From positions 1-24,965 of the IMG/VR virus record IMGVR_UViG_3300036771_000095: DNA of 24,965 nucleotides. One strand, 5' to 3'. Position numbers and translations under genes: made by a program. The notes below the pieces were generated by a model. The model was not told the origin of the DNA and ran no database searches. It was given only the letters and a program-made list of their open reading frames with translations. Origin of the DNA: a virus. The first letter of the stretch is position 1. The number at the start of each line of letters is the position of its first letter. Below are positions 1-6,155 of the stretch, piece after piece.

Positions 1-1
1 G

Positions 2-49
2 CGTAGCTCGGACAAGAAGGCCGAAAGCGACTACTGTTCGTCGTTTTAG
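2..49 (+). CDS. C-terminal fragment of an upstream gene (partial)
   Basis: An open frame enters from the left edge and reads RSSDKKAESDYCSSF before a TAG stop. The charged, codon-like composition resembles the end of a hydrophilic protein. Only 15 residues are visible, so no function can be given and chance openness is possible. Confidence 0.25.
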   Translation, partial: RSSDKKAESDYCSSF

Positions 50-97
50 TGGTGGTTTGTCCGGTTCGATTTTACCTATTTGCTGGGTTTGGGCAAG

Positions 98-232
98 ATG
101 GGTATTTGGGTGTTACCTTTTCGTCCTATTTGGCTGGCGTGGAACGGTCGTTGGCTTGTGACGCCAGTGGTGCGTGCCTGGCACCAGCGGTTTTGGGCAC
201 GGTCGTGTCGATGGGTGGGGCATGGGTCATGA
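98..232 (+). CDS. Possible 44 aa Trp/Arg-rich peptide
   Basis: The ATG at 98 opens a 44-codon frame unusually rich in Trp and Arg (for example FRPIWLAWNGRW near the N-terminus), which could be a basic, membrane-interacting peptide. There is no convincing Shine-Dalgarno site or promoter. Third codon positions are more AT-rich than in neighbouring genes. It overlaps the next candidate by 11 bp, in the style of the other genes here. Function unknown; it may be a chance frame. Confidence 0.3.
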   Translation: MGIWVLPFRPIWLAWNGRWLVTPVVRAWHQRFWARSCRWVGHGS

Positions 233-425
233 CGCTCGTGGTGTGGAGGAGTCGGTGGAGTTGCTGCTCCGCCCGTGGCGGACGGGGAGGCGTGTGGGTC
301 GGAACATCTACGCTCAGGTGGGAGACGACCCGTCCGACGACGACGTGATCATTGGGCAGATGGACACCGCGGAGCTCGCCCAAGGGGCAGTGGACAGCCA
401 CAACGTGGCTTACGACGTGGCGTGA
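222..425 (+). CDS. Small acidic hypothetical protein
   Basis: 67 aa from an internal ATG at 222; an upstream in-frame ATG at 174 is less likely because it would overlap the preceding small frame heavily. The C-terminal half is acidic and soluble (GDDPSDDDVIIGQMDTAEL), as expected of a real protein rather than a shadow frame. No family recognised. A non-coding gap of about 190 bp follows and carries the promoter of the next operon. Confidence 0.45.
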   Translation: MGHDARGVEESVELLLRPWRTGRRVGRNIYAQVGDDPSDDDVIIGQMDTAELAQGAVDSHNVAYDVA

Positions 426-581
426 CGGTGGTCGGTGCGGTAGCTAGCGCCCTTTGCCGTACGCACCCGTTACGGGCTACTCCACCACCAAGGTATGACG
501 TGGCTCATCCCCTACCGCTTCAACCGACTGTCGTCGGTGAACGACGGCGGAGTCTACACACGCCTGTCAAGCGATGGTGGT

Positions 582-609
582 TTGACCTGACCGAGGGCTG
601 TCATACACT
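582..609 (+). promoter_or_regulatory. Sigma70-type promoter, -35 TTGACC / -10 TACACT
   Basis: TTGACC (582-587) and TACACT (604-609) are separated by 16 bp, close to the housekeeping consensus. Transcription should start about 7 nt after the -10, at or next to the ATG at 616, so the first gene would be leaderless. Positions 426-615 are otherwise without a supported gene. Confidence 0.6.
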
Positions 610-615
610 CCGGGG

Positions 616-795
616 ATGGTGACCAAAGCCACCCGGACGACGTGGATCATCGATGCTCTCCGGGAAGCTCTCGATGAAACGGTCGTGCCGTCGAAGGGCC
701 GGTCGAAGGCGGCGAAAACCGGTGAGGAACGGTGTCGGCATCCTGTGAACCGGCGGATCGGCGGGATGTGCGCGGTGTGCGGGGAGAAGCCATGA
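616..795 (+). CDS. Small zinc-binding-type protein, first gene of a leaderless operon
   Basis: 59 aa. The N-terminal helix (TTWIIDALREALDE) is followed by a basic linker and a C-terminal C40-x-H42 ... C52-x2-C55 arrangement that could bind one zinc ion. There is no ribosome-binding site; the ATG lies at the predicted transcription start of the TTGACC/TACACT promoter. Its stop overlaps the next start (ATGA at 792-795), which supports translational coupling. Function unknown; a small DNA-, RNA- or protein-binding early protein is plausible. Confidence 0.65.
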   Translation: MVTKATRTTWIIDALREALDETVVPSKGRSKAAKTGEERCRHPVNRRIGGMCAVCGEKP

Positions 796-1109
796 ATAAG
801 CAGATCGCCGATGATGTACGTCTCATCCTGGTGCGAGAGGCGTCGGCGTACCTCCGGGTGTCGAACATGACGGTCTACCGACTCATCAAGACGGGCGAGC
901 TTCCAGCCACCCGAGTGGGCAAGAACTACCGGCTTCGATACGCCGACCTCTACGCCTACCTGCGGCGACACAACGACGGGGCTGACGACACGGATATGAC
1001 GAACGAGGAGTTCGATCAGGCGATGGCCGAGAGCCTGCCGGTCAAGATCATCACCGAGTCTCCAAACCGTAACCCCAGCGCACAGTCCGATGGAGGCGAC
1101 CGTGGCTGA
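792..1109 (+). CDS. Excisionase-family helix-turn-helix DNA-binding protein
   Basis: 105 aa. Residues 12-60 match the excisionase/MerR-like HTH_17 pattern: LVREASAYLRVSNMTVYRLI is the helix-turn-helix, followed by the typical small wing 'GELPATRVGKNYRLRYADLY'. The acidic tail (residues 61-105) is family-variable. The start is fixed by GGGGAG about 5 nt upstream and by the 4-bp overlap with the previous stop. In this family such proteins act as excisionases or small transcription regulators. No integrase is in the window, so a regulatory role is as likely as excision. Confidence 0.85.
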   Translation: MNKQIADDVRLILVREASAYLRVSNMTVYRLIKTGELPATRVGKNYRLRYADLYAYLRRHNDGADDTDMTNEEFDQAMAESLPVKIITESPNRNPSAQSDGGDRG

Positions 1110-1278
1110 CGACGAGATGGTCATGGTTCGCAGGGCCGACATCAGACTGGTCGTTCGTCACGGAGACGACTGCGGGAAGTGGAGCGGAGAGGCATGGTCA
1201 GCCAGGTGGCGGCTCCTTGAAGCGGCCTCTCTGGGTACGCCAGTGGCCTCCGAACAGTCTGACGGGCAGAACGCATGA
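1102..1278 (+). CDS. Small hypothetical phage protein
   Basis: 58 aa from GTG at 1102, chosen because GGAGG at 1092-1096 lies 5 nt upstream; an in-frame ATG at 1090 precedes that site. It overlaps the previous stop by 8 bp. The N-terminus (VMVRRADIRLVV) looks like a beta-strand/helix seen in small actinophage proteins, followed by a Trp-containing helix. No function can be assigned. Confidence 0.6.
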   Translation: MADDEMVMVRRADIRLVVRHGDDCGKWSGEAWSARWRLLEAASLGTPVASEQSDGQNA

Positions 1279-1385
1279 TCTGGGACCTGTTCATGTGGGT
1301 CTCGACGGTTGTCTATCTCGTCGGCATCGCCCTCTTGAAAGCTGACCGGCTGGAACGACAGATCGACGGTGACGATCATGTGTAA
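1275..1385 (+). CDS. 36 aa single-pass membrane peptide
   Basis: Starts with an ATGA overlap on the preceding stop. Residues 2-22 (IWDLFMWVSTVVYLVGIALL) form one clear membrane helix, followed by a charged cytosolic-type tail. The hydrophobic frame, overlaps at both ends and tandem position with another membrane peptide support it as a real gene. Function unknown. Confidence 0.55.
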   Translation: MIWDLFMWVSTVVYLVGIALLKADRLERQIDGDDHV

Positions 1386-1467
1386 GGGCTGGGTTCTCGC
1401 CTTCATGTTCATGTCGCTGGGTCTCATGTTCATGTCAATCGCCTACCTGCTCGGCGGGCGGCGATGA
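1378..1467 (+). CDS. 29 aa Met-rich membrane peptide
   Basis: ATG at 1378 overlaps the previous gene by 8 bp and the stop overlaps the next start. Almost the whole peptide is one hydrophobic helix (WVLAFMFMSLGLMFMSIAYL) capped by GGRR, which would be positive-inside. A direct repeat of CATGTTCATGTC within the gene produces the Met/Phe pattern. Another 29 aa membrane peptide occurs at 6066. Function unknown. Confidence 0.5.
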   Translation: MCKGWVLAFMFMSLGLMFMSIAYLLGGRR

Positions 1468-1706
1468 TGGGTGACTACGCCGTGCATCTCTTGATGCTGC
1501 CAAGCGACGAACCCGGCGAGATGCCCACCGTCGTCGCGGCGATGGATCAGTACACCGTCGAGATCTGGGGCGGTTGCCCCGACTTCTGGGTGGAAGCGAA
1601 AAAGCTGTATCCGCAAGCGAGGGAAATCGTTGTCCACGTTCCCGACGACCGGATCGTCAGACTGTTCGCCGTACCGCACGTTCGTGTCACCGATCGGGAG
1701 GGATGA
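1464..1706 (+). CDS. Small hypothetical soluble protein
   Basis: 80 aa (79 if the second ATG at 1467 is used). Mixed alpha/beta composition with conserved-looking segments VVAAMDQYTVEIWGG and REIVVHVPDD. The start overlaps the stop of the membrane peptide (ATGATG) and the end overlaps the next gene, so it belongs to one polycistronic unit. No domain recognised. Confidence 0.65.
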   Translation: MMGDYAVHLLMLPSDEPGEMPTVVAAMDQYTVEIWGGCPDFWVEAKKLYPQAREIVVHVPDDRIVRLFAVPHVRVTDREG

Positions 1707-1981
1707 TGTCTCGGGCGAGTGAACACACCTGCCACGCCGTCGCCTGCGGAACTCGTGTTCCGCCTCGGATGTTCATGTGCAAGAAGCACTGGTACATGCT
1801 CCCCAAGACGATGCGAGACGCGGTCTGGGACGAGTACATCCCAGGGCAGGAAGAGCGGATGGACCCAACCGGTGACTACCTCACTGTCGCTACCCGGGCG
1901 GTTCGTTGGCTCGCCATCAAAGAAGGACACGAAGACCCGGTCGCTCTTCCCGTGGTTCCTAGCGACGGGAGCGCGCCATGA
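1706..1981 (+). CDS. Conserved Cys/His phage protein ('VPPRMFMCxxHW' type)
   Basis: 91 aa. C9, C14, C25 and H28 within HAVACGTRVPPRMFMCKKHW form a probable zinc site, followed by the LPK ... VWDEYIPGQE pattern found in small proteins of many phages and plasmids. GGGAGGG at 1696-1702 favours the second ATG (1706) over 1703. The C-terminal helix (YLTVATRAVRWLAIKEG) fits the same family. I know of no established role for the family. Confidence 0.75.
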   Translation: MSRASEHTCHAVACGTRVPPRMFMCKKHWYMLPKTMRDAVWDEYIPGQEERMDPTGDYLTVATRAVRWLAIKEGHEDPVALPVVPSDGSAP

Positions 1982-2136
1982 CACCCGTCGAGTTGGCGCG
2001 ACCCCGATGGCCCTACCGATTGCAGGCGATCACTGCTTTGGCCTGGTTCTCGATTGGGAGTCATCTGCCTGACACTGCCCGGGGAGCGATGATCATCACC
2101 CTGGTGGTGTCCAGCGTCTGGGTGCTCTTCCGATGA
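1978..2136 (+). CDS. 52 aa two-helix membrane protein
   Basis: The ATGA overlap with the preceding stop sets the start. Residues 14-30 (RLQAITALAWFSIGSHL) and 37-51 (GAMIITLVVSSVWVLF) are two hydrophobic helices joined by a short polar turn. The C-terminal Arg codon overlaps the next start (ATGA). Function unknown; one of several tiny membrane proteins in this early region. Confidence 0.55.
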   Translation: MTPVELARPRWPYRLQAITALAWFSIGSHLPDTARGAMIITLVVSSVWVLFR

Positions 2137-2264
2137 GCGCTGGAGGCTACCGAATCCGGTGCCGGTGTGGATGGGAGTCGCCTCGTTACTCCAAACGCAG
2201 ACATGCGTATCGGCAGTGGGGAAGACACATCTGGCCGCTCTGGCTGCGAAGGGTCGGTGCGTGA
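2133..2264 (+). CDS. 43 aa basic Cys-containing peptide
   Basis: Starts in an ATGA overlap and ends in a TGATG overlap. The sequence YRIRCRCGWESPRYSKRRHA is strongly basic, with C10-x-C12 and a WES motif; similar short 'RCxCGWxS' proteins occur in actinophages. Probably nucleic-acid or zinc binding, but that is inference. Confidence 0.5.
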   Translation: MSAGGYRIRCRCGWESPRYSKRRHAYRQWGRHIWPLWLRRVGA

Positions 2265-2473
2265 TGGTCGACATGCCCGACGAAGAAGCCGATCTCGATC
2301 GCGAGGTCCGCCGCCTCAACGAAGTAGTCGAAGATCTCCAACTGGCCGGGAATCAGCTGTCCTACCTTGCGGGACTCGCCGCTGCAGGGAAACGAGTCGG
2401 CACCGCCGAGTTCCACATGGCCTGTATTCACTGGGGTAACGCTCTCGAACGCCACGGGCTGGAACGACCATGA
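2264..2473 (+). CDS. Small helical hypothetical protein
   Basis: 69 aa. Residues 8-40 form a charged coiled-coil-like helix (DLDREVRRLNEVVEDLQLAG), followed by an AAAGKRVGTAEFHMA segment and a second helix. Start by TGATG overlap with the upstream stop. Soluble; no known domain. Confidence 0.6.
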   Translation: MVDMPDEEADLDREVRRLNEVVEDLQLAGNQLSYLAGLAAAGKRVGTAEFHMACIHWGNALERHGLERP

Positions 2474-2485
2474 CGCTGCGGGAAG

Positions 2486-2704
2486 ATGCCTGAAACCGAA
2501 ACCGATGTCATCGGCACCGACGGACCGACTCCTGTGGTCAGAACGGCCGTTGGGACCGAACCGGAATGTGAACGGTGCGGCGACCCGGCCTACCTCACGT
2601 CGTACTGGCACGAAGATCTCTGCCAGCTATGTGTCCATGCCTTGGCGGAAATCTTCGATGAGCGGGGCGAGTGGCCGTCGCGAGACGACTCCCCGGCGGA
2701 GTAG
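2486..2704 (+). CDS. Small zinc-ribbon protein
   Basis: 72 aa with C28-x2-C31 and C46-x2-C49 forming a compact four-Cys zinc ribbon (CERCGDPAYLTSYWHEDLCQLC spans them). The following helix (VHALAEIFDERGEW) completes a typical small ribbon domain. Last gene of the operon that begins at 616: its final codons and stop lie inside a strong terminator hairpin. Partner and target unknown. Confidence 0.7.
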   Translation: MPETETDVIGTDGPTPVVRTAVGTEPECERCGDPAYLTSYWHEDLCQLCVHALAEIFDERGEWPSRDDSPAE

Positions 2705-2720
2705 GGGGAGTCGTCTCGCG
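2679..2720. terminator. Bidirectional 16-bp-stem terminator between convergent genes
   Basis: The left arm 2679-2694 (CGCGAGACGACTCCCC) is perfectly complementary to 2705-2720, with a 10-nt loop. It straddles the stop codon of the upstream + gene and lies before the end of the convergent minus gene. No T-tract follows, so it would be an I-shaped terminator of the kind described in Actinobacteria. Confidence 0.75.
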
Positions 2721-2762
2721 GTCCTGTCTGGTTCGGTCCTCCGATTCTCGCAGGCGGGACGG

Positions 2763-2987
2763 TTACTCCAGAACGGGGAGCTTGGTTGCTTCCAACATCC
2801 ACCGCAGGTCGAGTCGCAGATCGTCCAGGCTGTCGCCGATGGGGTAGGCCGGGTCGCGGGCGTACTCGGTGCCGTCGGCGTTGTAGATGATCTCCATGAT
2901 CGTGTAGTAGTTCTCGGGGCCGACACCGGTTTCGTCCATGACGATCGGCCCTGGGGTCATCTCAACTCGGTAGCGGGGTTTGCTCAT
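2763..2987 (-). CDS. Conserved hypothetical phage protein
   Basis: 74 aa, alone on the minus strand. AGAAAGG lies 9 nt before the ATG. Features: MSKPRYRVEMTPGPIV start, IYNADGTEYARDPAYPIGDS centre, and a C-terminal helix (LDDLRLDLRWMLEATKLP). A beta-hairpin plus helix fold is likely. Divergent from the ribbon-helix-helix gene at 3138, so it could be co-regulated with that protein. Function unknown. Confidence 0.75.
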   Translation of the reverse strand: MSKPRYRVEMTPGPIVMDETGVGPENYYTIMEIIYNADGTEYARDPAYPIGDSLDDLRLDLRWMLEATKLPVLE

Positions 2988-3100
2988 CTGTTGGTGCCTT
3001 TCTCGTGGCAGTGGCTACGAGAAGAGGATGCACACAGAGTCTGGGACACGCAAAGAAGCGACCGGAGAAGCGACAGTTCGCCGACCCGAACACCAGTTTC

Positions 3101-3131
3101 TTGTCATGACCGTTGACTCGATGGGTAATCT
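3101..3131 (+). promoter_or_regulatory. Promoter for the ribbon-helix-helix gene (TTGTCA / TAATCT)
   Basis: TAATCT (3126-3131) ends 7 nt before the A of the ATG at 3138, so transcription would begin at the start codon. TTGTCA (3101-3106) is 19 bp upstream, a long spacer. The GAAGG close to the ATG leaves too little room for ribosome-binding use. The 150-bp divergent intergenic region 2988-3137 holds no other supported gene. Confidence 0.45.
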
Positions 3132-3137
3132 GAAGGC

Positions 3138-3353
3138 ATGGCACGAAAGGGACCCCGTCCGGGAAGGGCGACACCGAAAGCATCGATCTCGATCCAGATC
3201 CCCGTGGATCTCCTCGATGAGGTGAACAGTTCAGCAAATTCGCTCAACATCAGCCGAGCGAAGTGGTTCGAACTCGTCGCCCGAGACGCTCTGGAACCCG
3301 TCGAACGGAAAGGCCCCCGCCAAGTCGTGTGGGGCGCTGAGCTCGCCAGCTGA
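3138..3353 (+). CDS. Ribbon-helix-helix (CopG/Arc-type) DNA-binding protein
   Basis: 71 aa. After a basic arm (MARKGPRPGRATPKA) comes the beta-strand SISIQIPVDL, then two helices (DLLDEVNSSANSLNIS and RAKWFELVARDAL), the standard RHH arrangement in which the strand inserts in the major groove as a dimer. Probably a transcriptional regulator of this or neighbouring transcripts. It follows a predicted leaderless promoter and lies just upstream of a second promoter with a small palindrome at about 3404-3415. Confidence 0.75.
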   Translation: MARKGPRPGRATPKASISIQIPVDLLDEVNSSANSLNISRAKWFELVARDALEPVERKGPRQVVWGAELAS

Positions 3354-3355
3354 CT

Positions 3356-3371
3356 AGAAAGAGCGCTTTCT
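3356..3371 (+). terminator. Weak hairpin after the RHH gene
   Basis: AGAAAG (3356-3361), loop AGCG, CTTTCT (3366-3371), followed by the T-rich stretch TGTTCTT. The short AT-rich stem would be a weak intrinsic terminator and abuts the next promoter. Confidence 0.3.
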
Positions 3372-3374
3372 TGT

Positions 3375-3403
3375 TCTTGGTAGCGTTCAACGGGGAGTAC
3401 AGT
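3375..3403 (+). promoter_or_regulatory. Promoter with -10 TACAGT and palindrome at +1
   Basis: TACAGT (3398-3403) is preceded by TTCTTG 17 bp upstream (3375-3380) or TTGGTA 15 bp upstream. The inverted repeat CCCAA-AA-TTGGG (3404-3415) lies at the predicted transcription start and could be a repressor site. The leader of about 60 nt before 3474 contains only a 10-codon frame (3419-3451). Confidence 0.45.
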
Positions 3404-3473
3404 CCCAAAATTGGGGTTATGAAGGCAATAGACCAGCGTAAAGCCTGCTAGACGAGCCTAGAGAGACCGAACG

Positions 3474-3881
3474 ATGGGGCGCTCCCGAAACGACCGTTGC
3501 ACAGGCTGCGGGAAACCCGTAGATCGCGGTCGCTGCCTGAACTGCCGACGAACCGAACACCGGGAACACTGGCACATCATTCAGCCGCGACGAGGGCGTG
3601 CCCGCACCTTCCGCGAGACCGAACTCGAACTGCAAAACGGCACACGCCGCTGCTCGAAATGCGGATCGTGGAAACCACTCGACTGCTTCTACCTGCATAG
3701 CTGCCGCGGGATGCGATCCGCTTGCAAGGACTGCCTCCGCGAAGCGGCTAGAGCCCAAGCAGCGAGTTACCGGGAGCGTCGCAGGGCTGGGGACGAGTAT
3801 TTGCGAGCTCTCAGGAAGGCCCAGAAACGCCGCGCAAGAGCTAGGAAAGCTGCTCTGAAGGCAGGAACTTCAGTCAGCTAG
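3474..3881 (+). CDS. Double zinc-knuckle basic DNA-binding-type protein
   Basis: 135 aa. The first knuckle uses C9/C12 and C21/C24. The second uses C60-x2-C63 and C84-x2-C87 in the pattern 'RRCSKCGSWKPLDCFY ... CKDC', which I associate with the N-terminal zinc region of phage HNH/endonuclease VII-like proteins. No HNH motif follows; instead the C-terminus (residues 88-135) is a Lys/Arg/Ala-rich helix. It may be a nuclease-derived or stand-alone nucleic-acid-binding protein. Its end overlaps the convergent minus gene by 12 bp. Confidence 0.65.
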   Translation: MGRSRNDRCTGCGKPVDRGRCLNCRRTEHREHWHIIQPRRGRARTFRETELELQNGTRRCSKCGSWKPLDCFYLHSCRGMRSACKDCLREAARAQAASYRERRRAGDEYLRALRKAQKRRARARKAALKAGTSVS

Positions 3882-4151
3882 CTTCCCGAACTTGGCAACT
3901 CCAGGGAACTTCTGGGCTTCCCGCTCTCGTAGTTTCTTCGTCGCTTCGCTCGTCTTTGGCTTCGGCGGATCGAATCTGCGCTTGCAGACATAGCAGTACC
4001 AGCGCAAGGTGCCGCTCGGGTGGTATAGCCATGTGTCGGGGTTGTCGCAGTGGGGGCAGGGCGGAGCGACTGCTCGCCAGGGGTTGGTCTCTTCCGACAG
4101 CCAAGGCGACTTCTGTTCGACAGGTTCGGGCGGTTTCGCCTCGGTGGTCAT
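3870..4151 (-). CDS. Zinc-ribbon protein, predicted leaderless
   Basis: 93 aa. C32-x2-C35 and C53-x2-C56 with an aromatic-rich hairpin between them (TWLYHPSGTLRWYC) form a classical zinc ribbon, followed by a basic tail. The start at 4151 is chosen because TACAGT on the minus strand (4164 to 4159) lies 7 nt upstream, placing transcription start at the ATG; there is no Shine-Dalgarno. Such ribbons bind nucleic acid or RNA polymerase partners; the target here is unknown. Confidence 0.7.
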   Translation of the reverse strand: MTTEAKPPEPVEQKSPWLSEETNPWRAVAPPCPHCDNPDTWLYHPSGTLRWYCYVCKRRFDPPKPKTSEATKKLREREAQKFPGVAKFGKLAD

Positions 4152-4158
4152 CGCAGGG

Positions 4159-4179
4159 ACTGTACACCCCTGATACAGT
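4159..4179. promoter_or_regulatory. Symmetric divergent promoter/operator ACTGTA-n9-TACAGT
   Basis: A perfect 6-bp inverted repeat with a 9-nt centre gives a TACAGT -10-like hexamer on each strand. The minus copy fits the gene at 4151 without a leader; the plus copy fits the gene at 4214 with a leader of about 28 nt. No good -35 is visible on either side, so it could also be an operator. Confidence 0.5.
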
Positions 4180-4213
4180 GATCTTGCCAACTGTTCAAGG
4201 AATGGGAGTTGCG

Positions 4214-4543
4214 ATGCCCCGACGGAGGAAAGAAACGGACGGCGCTCTCTTCGGCTACGACGAGACCTGGCTGTTGTGCCGTGACGTTCGACACGCCTGG
4301 GCTGTGGAGGGTTACTACCGCGAGGGAACCAACGTCAGGCGCAAGCTTCACTGCCTCCGGTGCTCCACGACTCGCACGGACACGTGGACAGCGCGGGGTG
4401 GGCGGATCCGGAACCAGTACCAGCATCCCGAGGGTTATCGGATCACGGGCGGGATCAAATTGCAGGACGTCCGCGAGGAGGAGCTCCGCCGGGTCGAGAT
4501 TTACGAGGACGAACAGGCCCTCATGGAATCCCTCTTCGAATGA
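4214..4543 (+). CDS. Conserved Cys-rich phage protein
   Basis: 109 aa. C22, H27, C47 and C50 are likely zinc ligands (LLCRDVRHAW and LHCLRCSTTR), followed by a TDTWTARGGRIRNQYQHPEGY segment split by Gly and then an acidic tail. Small proteins with the 'RxYxYPxGY' ending are common in actinophages. GGGAG at 4204-4208, 5 nt upstream, selects the ATG at 4214 over 4202. Probably nucleic-acid binding; role unknown. Confidence 0.7.
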   Translation: MPRRRKETDGALFGYDETWLLCRDVRHAWAVEGYYREGTNVRRKLHCLRCSTTRTDTWTARGGRIRNQYQHPEGYRITGGIKLQDVREEELRRVEIYEDEQALMESLFE

Positions 4544-5019
4544 TGACCCACTATTTCGAGCTCGGCGCAGCGATGAGCGGCCGGGAAAGTGAGCATGCTG
4601 TGGCAGCCCAGAAGGTCAGTACGAGCCAGCGAGTCCGAGAGCTCCTTCTGAGCGGGCAGCTGGTGAATCAGTCGGCCGTGTCGGAGGAGTTTGGCTGTTC
4701 CACCAGTCTGCTCGCCATCGTCCGGAAGGGCCTCGAAGAGGCGGGTTACGAGTTCGAGTCGTTCGAGCGCCGCGAGGGCCGGAAGGTGTTTGTGGATTGG
4801 CAGTTGGTGCGGACCAAGCCGAAGGGCAAGACGTCGGAGGAGAAGGTGGCTGAGGTCGAGCAGGTGGAGGCTCCGAGTAAGAACGGCACCCCGCTCCCGG
4901 TGTTGGGGCAGACGGTGACGGTGAGTCTCCTGTCGATGTCTGACAGTGGTGTGATCTCGATTGGTCTGCGGGACGGGTCGAAGACGTGGCTGTGTCAGCT
5001 AGTCGGGCAGACCAAGTAG
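4540..5019 (+). CDS. HTH-containing regulatory-type protein
   Basis: 159 aa from the ATGATG overlapping the previous stop; ATG 4573 is an alternative. Residues 28-70 form a winged-helix-like segment (QRVRELLLSGQLVNQSAVSEE, then FGCSTSLLAIVRKGLEEAGY). A strand-rich region (residues 72-90), a charged linker and a C-terminal beta-rich region (TVTVSLLSMSDSGVISIG) follow. The fold suggests an HTH linked to a small beta domain. Possible transcription or DNA-binding role; the family is not identified. Confidence 0.65.
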   Translation: MMTHYFELGAAMSGRESEHAVAAQKVSTSQRVRELLLSGQLVNQSAVSEEFGCSTSLLAIVRKGLEEAGYEFESFERREGRKVFVDWQLVRTKPKGKTSEEKVAEVEQVEAPSKNGTPLPVLGQTVTVSLLSMSDSGVISIGLRDGSKTWLCQLVGQTK

Positions 5020-5094
5020 TCGCACGCCTGTTCGGGTCAGACTGGGTAGGGTGAACTCCGAGAACAGATGAGAGAAATCCCCCAGGAGGCGACA

Positions 5095-5385
5095 GTGAAT
5101 CGGACGGATCTGGTTCGGGCGATCAGCAACAAGGATGACCTGGATGAACAGATCGTCGGTCGTGTCCTGGACTCGTTCCTCGAAGTGGTGAAGATGAGCC
5201 TCTCCATCGGAGAGGAGGTCTCTCTGCGCGGGTTCGGCAGGTTCGAGACGAAGACGATGACCAGCACGGTCCGTCGCGTCCCGAAAACGAGAACGATCGT
5301 GCAGGTCCCCGCCCGATCATCGGTGCGGTTCATCCCATCAGGTGTGCTCCGACAGCATCTGAACGACCGTGCCAATGGCCGATAG
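5095..5385 (+). CDS. HU/IHF-family nucleoid-associated protein
   Basis: 96 aa. VNRTDLVRAISNKDDL is the usual HU N-terminal helix; GFGRFE (residues 46-51) is the family signature; the beta-arm region ends in a VRFIPS strand (residues 77-82) with a C-terminal helix, all at normal HU length. GTG at 5095 is chosen because GGAGG sits 5 nt upstream and the protein then starts like HU. HU proteins bend and compact DNA and assist replication, recombination or promoter control. The following gene overlaps its 3' end. Confidence 0.9.
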   Translation: MNRTDLVRAISNKDDLDEQIVGRVLDSFLEVVKMSLSIGEEVSLRGFGRFETKTMTSTVRRVPKTRTIVQVPARSSVRFIPSGVLRQHLNDRANGR

Positions 5386-5506
5386 CGTCCCGATCGATCA
5401 CCTTCGGGCCTACATCAACATCGTCTACCCCGAGGAGATGACCCCTCAGGCGAAACGGATCCTGGAGCAGATCATCGAGCACTACGAGAAGGAAACCGAT
5501 GGATGA
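5375..5506 (+). CDS. 43 aa acidic helical hypothetical protein
   Basis: Starts inside the HU gene (11-bp overlap) and ends overlapping the next start. The sequence (MADSVPIDHLRAYINIVYPE, then a helix ending in IIEHYEKETDG) is helix-rich and soluble with normal codon use. No family known; it could be a small partner of the neighbouring gene. Confidence 0.55.
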   Translation: MADSVPIDHLRAYINIVYPEEMTPQAKRILEQIIEHYEKETDG

Positions 5507-5732
5507 GCAGCTGGTACGGCAGCTTGCCGCCTACGAACAGGTGCTGTCGGCCATCGCCTTCTACGCCGATCAGGAGACCTACCACGCCGTCGCGTTCCTG
5601 TTCGATCCGCCGTGCGGCGAGTTTGACGACGACTTCGAGGAAGACCACGGTCATCCCGACTACGAGCGGCCGATGCCCGGGAAGCGGGCGAGAGCGGCCT
5701 TGAAGGCGTGGAGCGACGCTACGCATGGCTGA
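5499..5732 (+). CDS. Small acidic hypothetical protein
   Basis: 77 aa. Helical N-terminus (MDEQLVRQLAAYEQVLSAIA), an acidic centre (CGEFDDDFEEDHGHPDYERP) and a basic C-terminal helix. Flanked by 8-bp overlaps. No recognisable domain; soluble, cytosolic. Confidence 0.6.
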   Translation: MDEQLVRQLAAYEQVLSAIAFYADQETYHAVAFLFDPPCGEFDDDFEEDHGHPDYERPMPGKRARAALKAWSDATHG

Positions 5733-6069
5733 CGAAGCGCACGGAAATATGCCGGAATCCATACCGCCTGTCGACTATGAGCGGCTCCGGGCGGGCCTCG
5801 ACTGGTGGTGGTCCCTCACCGACGAGGAGCGTCGAGCAGAGCAGGAGCGGCTGATCGAGGAGTTCGTGGAGGGCGAGCGCCACGGCTCCGACGCCGAAGT
5901 GTTCGGTACTCGCCCGATACAGAACGACGGCCCCGAGGCGGGAACAGGGCTTTCGGGGTCCAGTCCCGGCGTGGCTTCTACTGCGCCGTGCCGAGAGAAC
6001 TTTCCGCCCGCCTCTGGGGCCGTCACGCCTCTTGTCGCGAGCGAGGACGAAAACGAAAGCGGACCATGA
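5725..6069 (+). CDS. Hypothetical protein with disordered tail
   Basis: 114 aa. Residues 15-50 form a highly charged helix (RLRAGLDWWWSLTDEERRAE onward), a pattern of small phage proteins. Residues 65-114 are Gly/Ser/Pro rich and probably disordered. Overlaps both neighbours. Function unknown. Confidence 0.55.
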   Translation: MADEAHGNMPESIPPVDYERLRAGLDWWWSLTDEERRAEQERLIEEFVEGERHGSDAEVFGTRPIQNDGPEAGTGLSGSSPGVASTAPCRENFPPASGAVTPLVASEDENESGP

Positions 6070-6155
6070 AGGATGAGCGCTGGATGTTCTTCTTCCTGGG
6101 CGTGATTATGAGCCTGCTCGTTGCCCATCTCTACCTCGGGGTCGGCTGCCAGTGA
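6066..6155 (+). CDS. 29 aa single-pass membrane peptide
   Basis: ATGA overlap with the preceding stop; ends in a TGATG overlap with the next gene. MKDER is followed by one hydrophobic helix (WMFFFLGVIMSLLVAHLYL) and a terminal GVGCQ. It has the same length and role-less context as the membrane peptide at 1378. Function unknown. Confidence 0.5.
   Translation: MKDERWMFFFLGVIMSLLVAHLYLGVGCQ

Noticed and set aside
61-75. GGTTCGATTTT resembling a tRNA T-loop
   Set aside because: The T-stem does not pair and no acceptor or anticodon arm is found.
49-348. 99-codon + strand frame
   Set aside because: Another frame of the same stretch shows better soluble protein composition (222-425); this one has a Trp/Ser/Cys-rich shadow composition.
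495-590. Short 31-codon frame before the first promoter
   Set aside because: The -35 element lies inside its end, there is no ribosome-binding site, and no pattern supports it as a protein.
792-1109. Idea that the excisionase-type gene proves a temperate phage
   Set aside because: The same HTH family serves as regulators in lytic phages, and no integrase or attachment site is visible here.
3419-3451. Ten-codon leader frame MKAIDQRKAC
   Set aside because: No Shine-Dalgarno and no attenuator structure follows.
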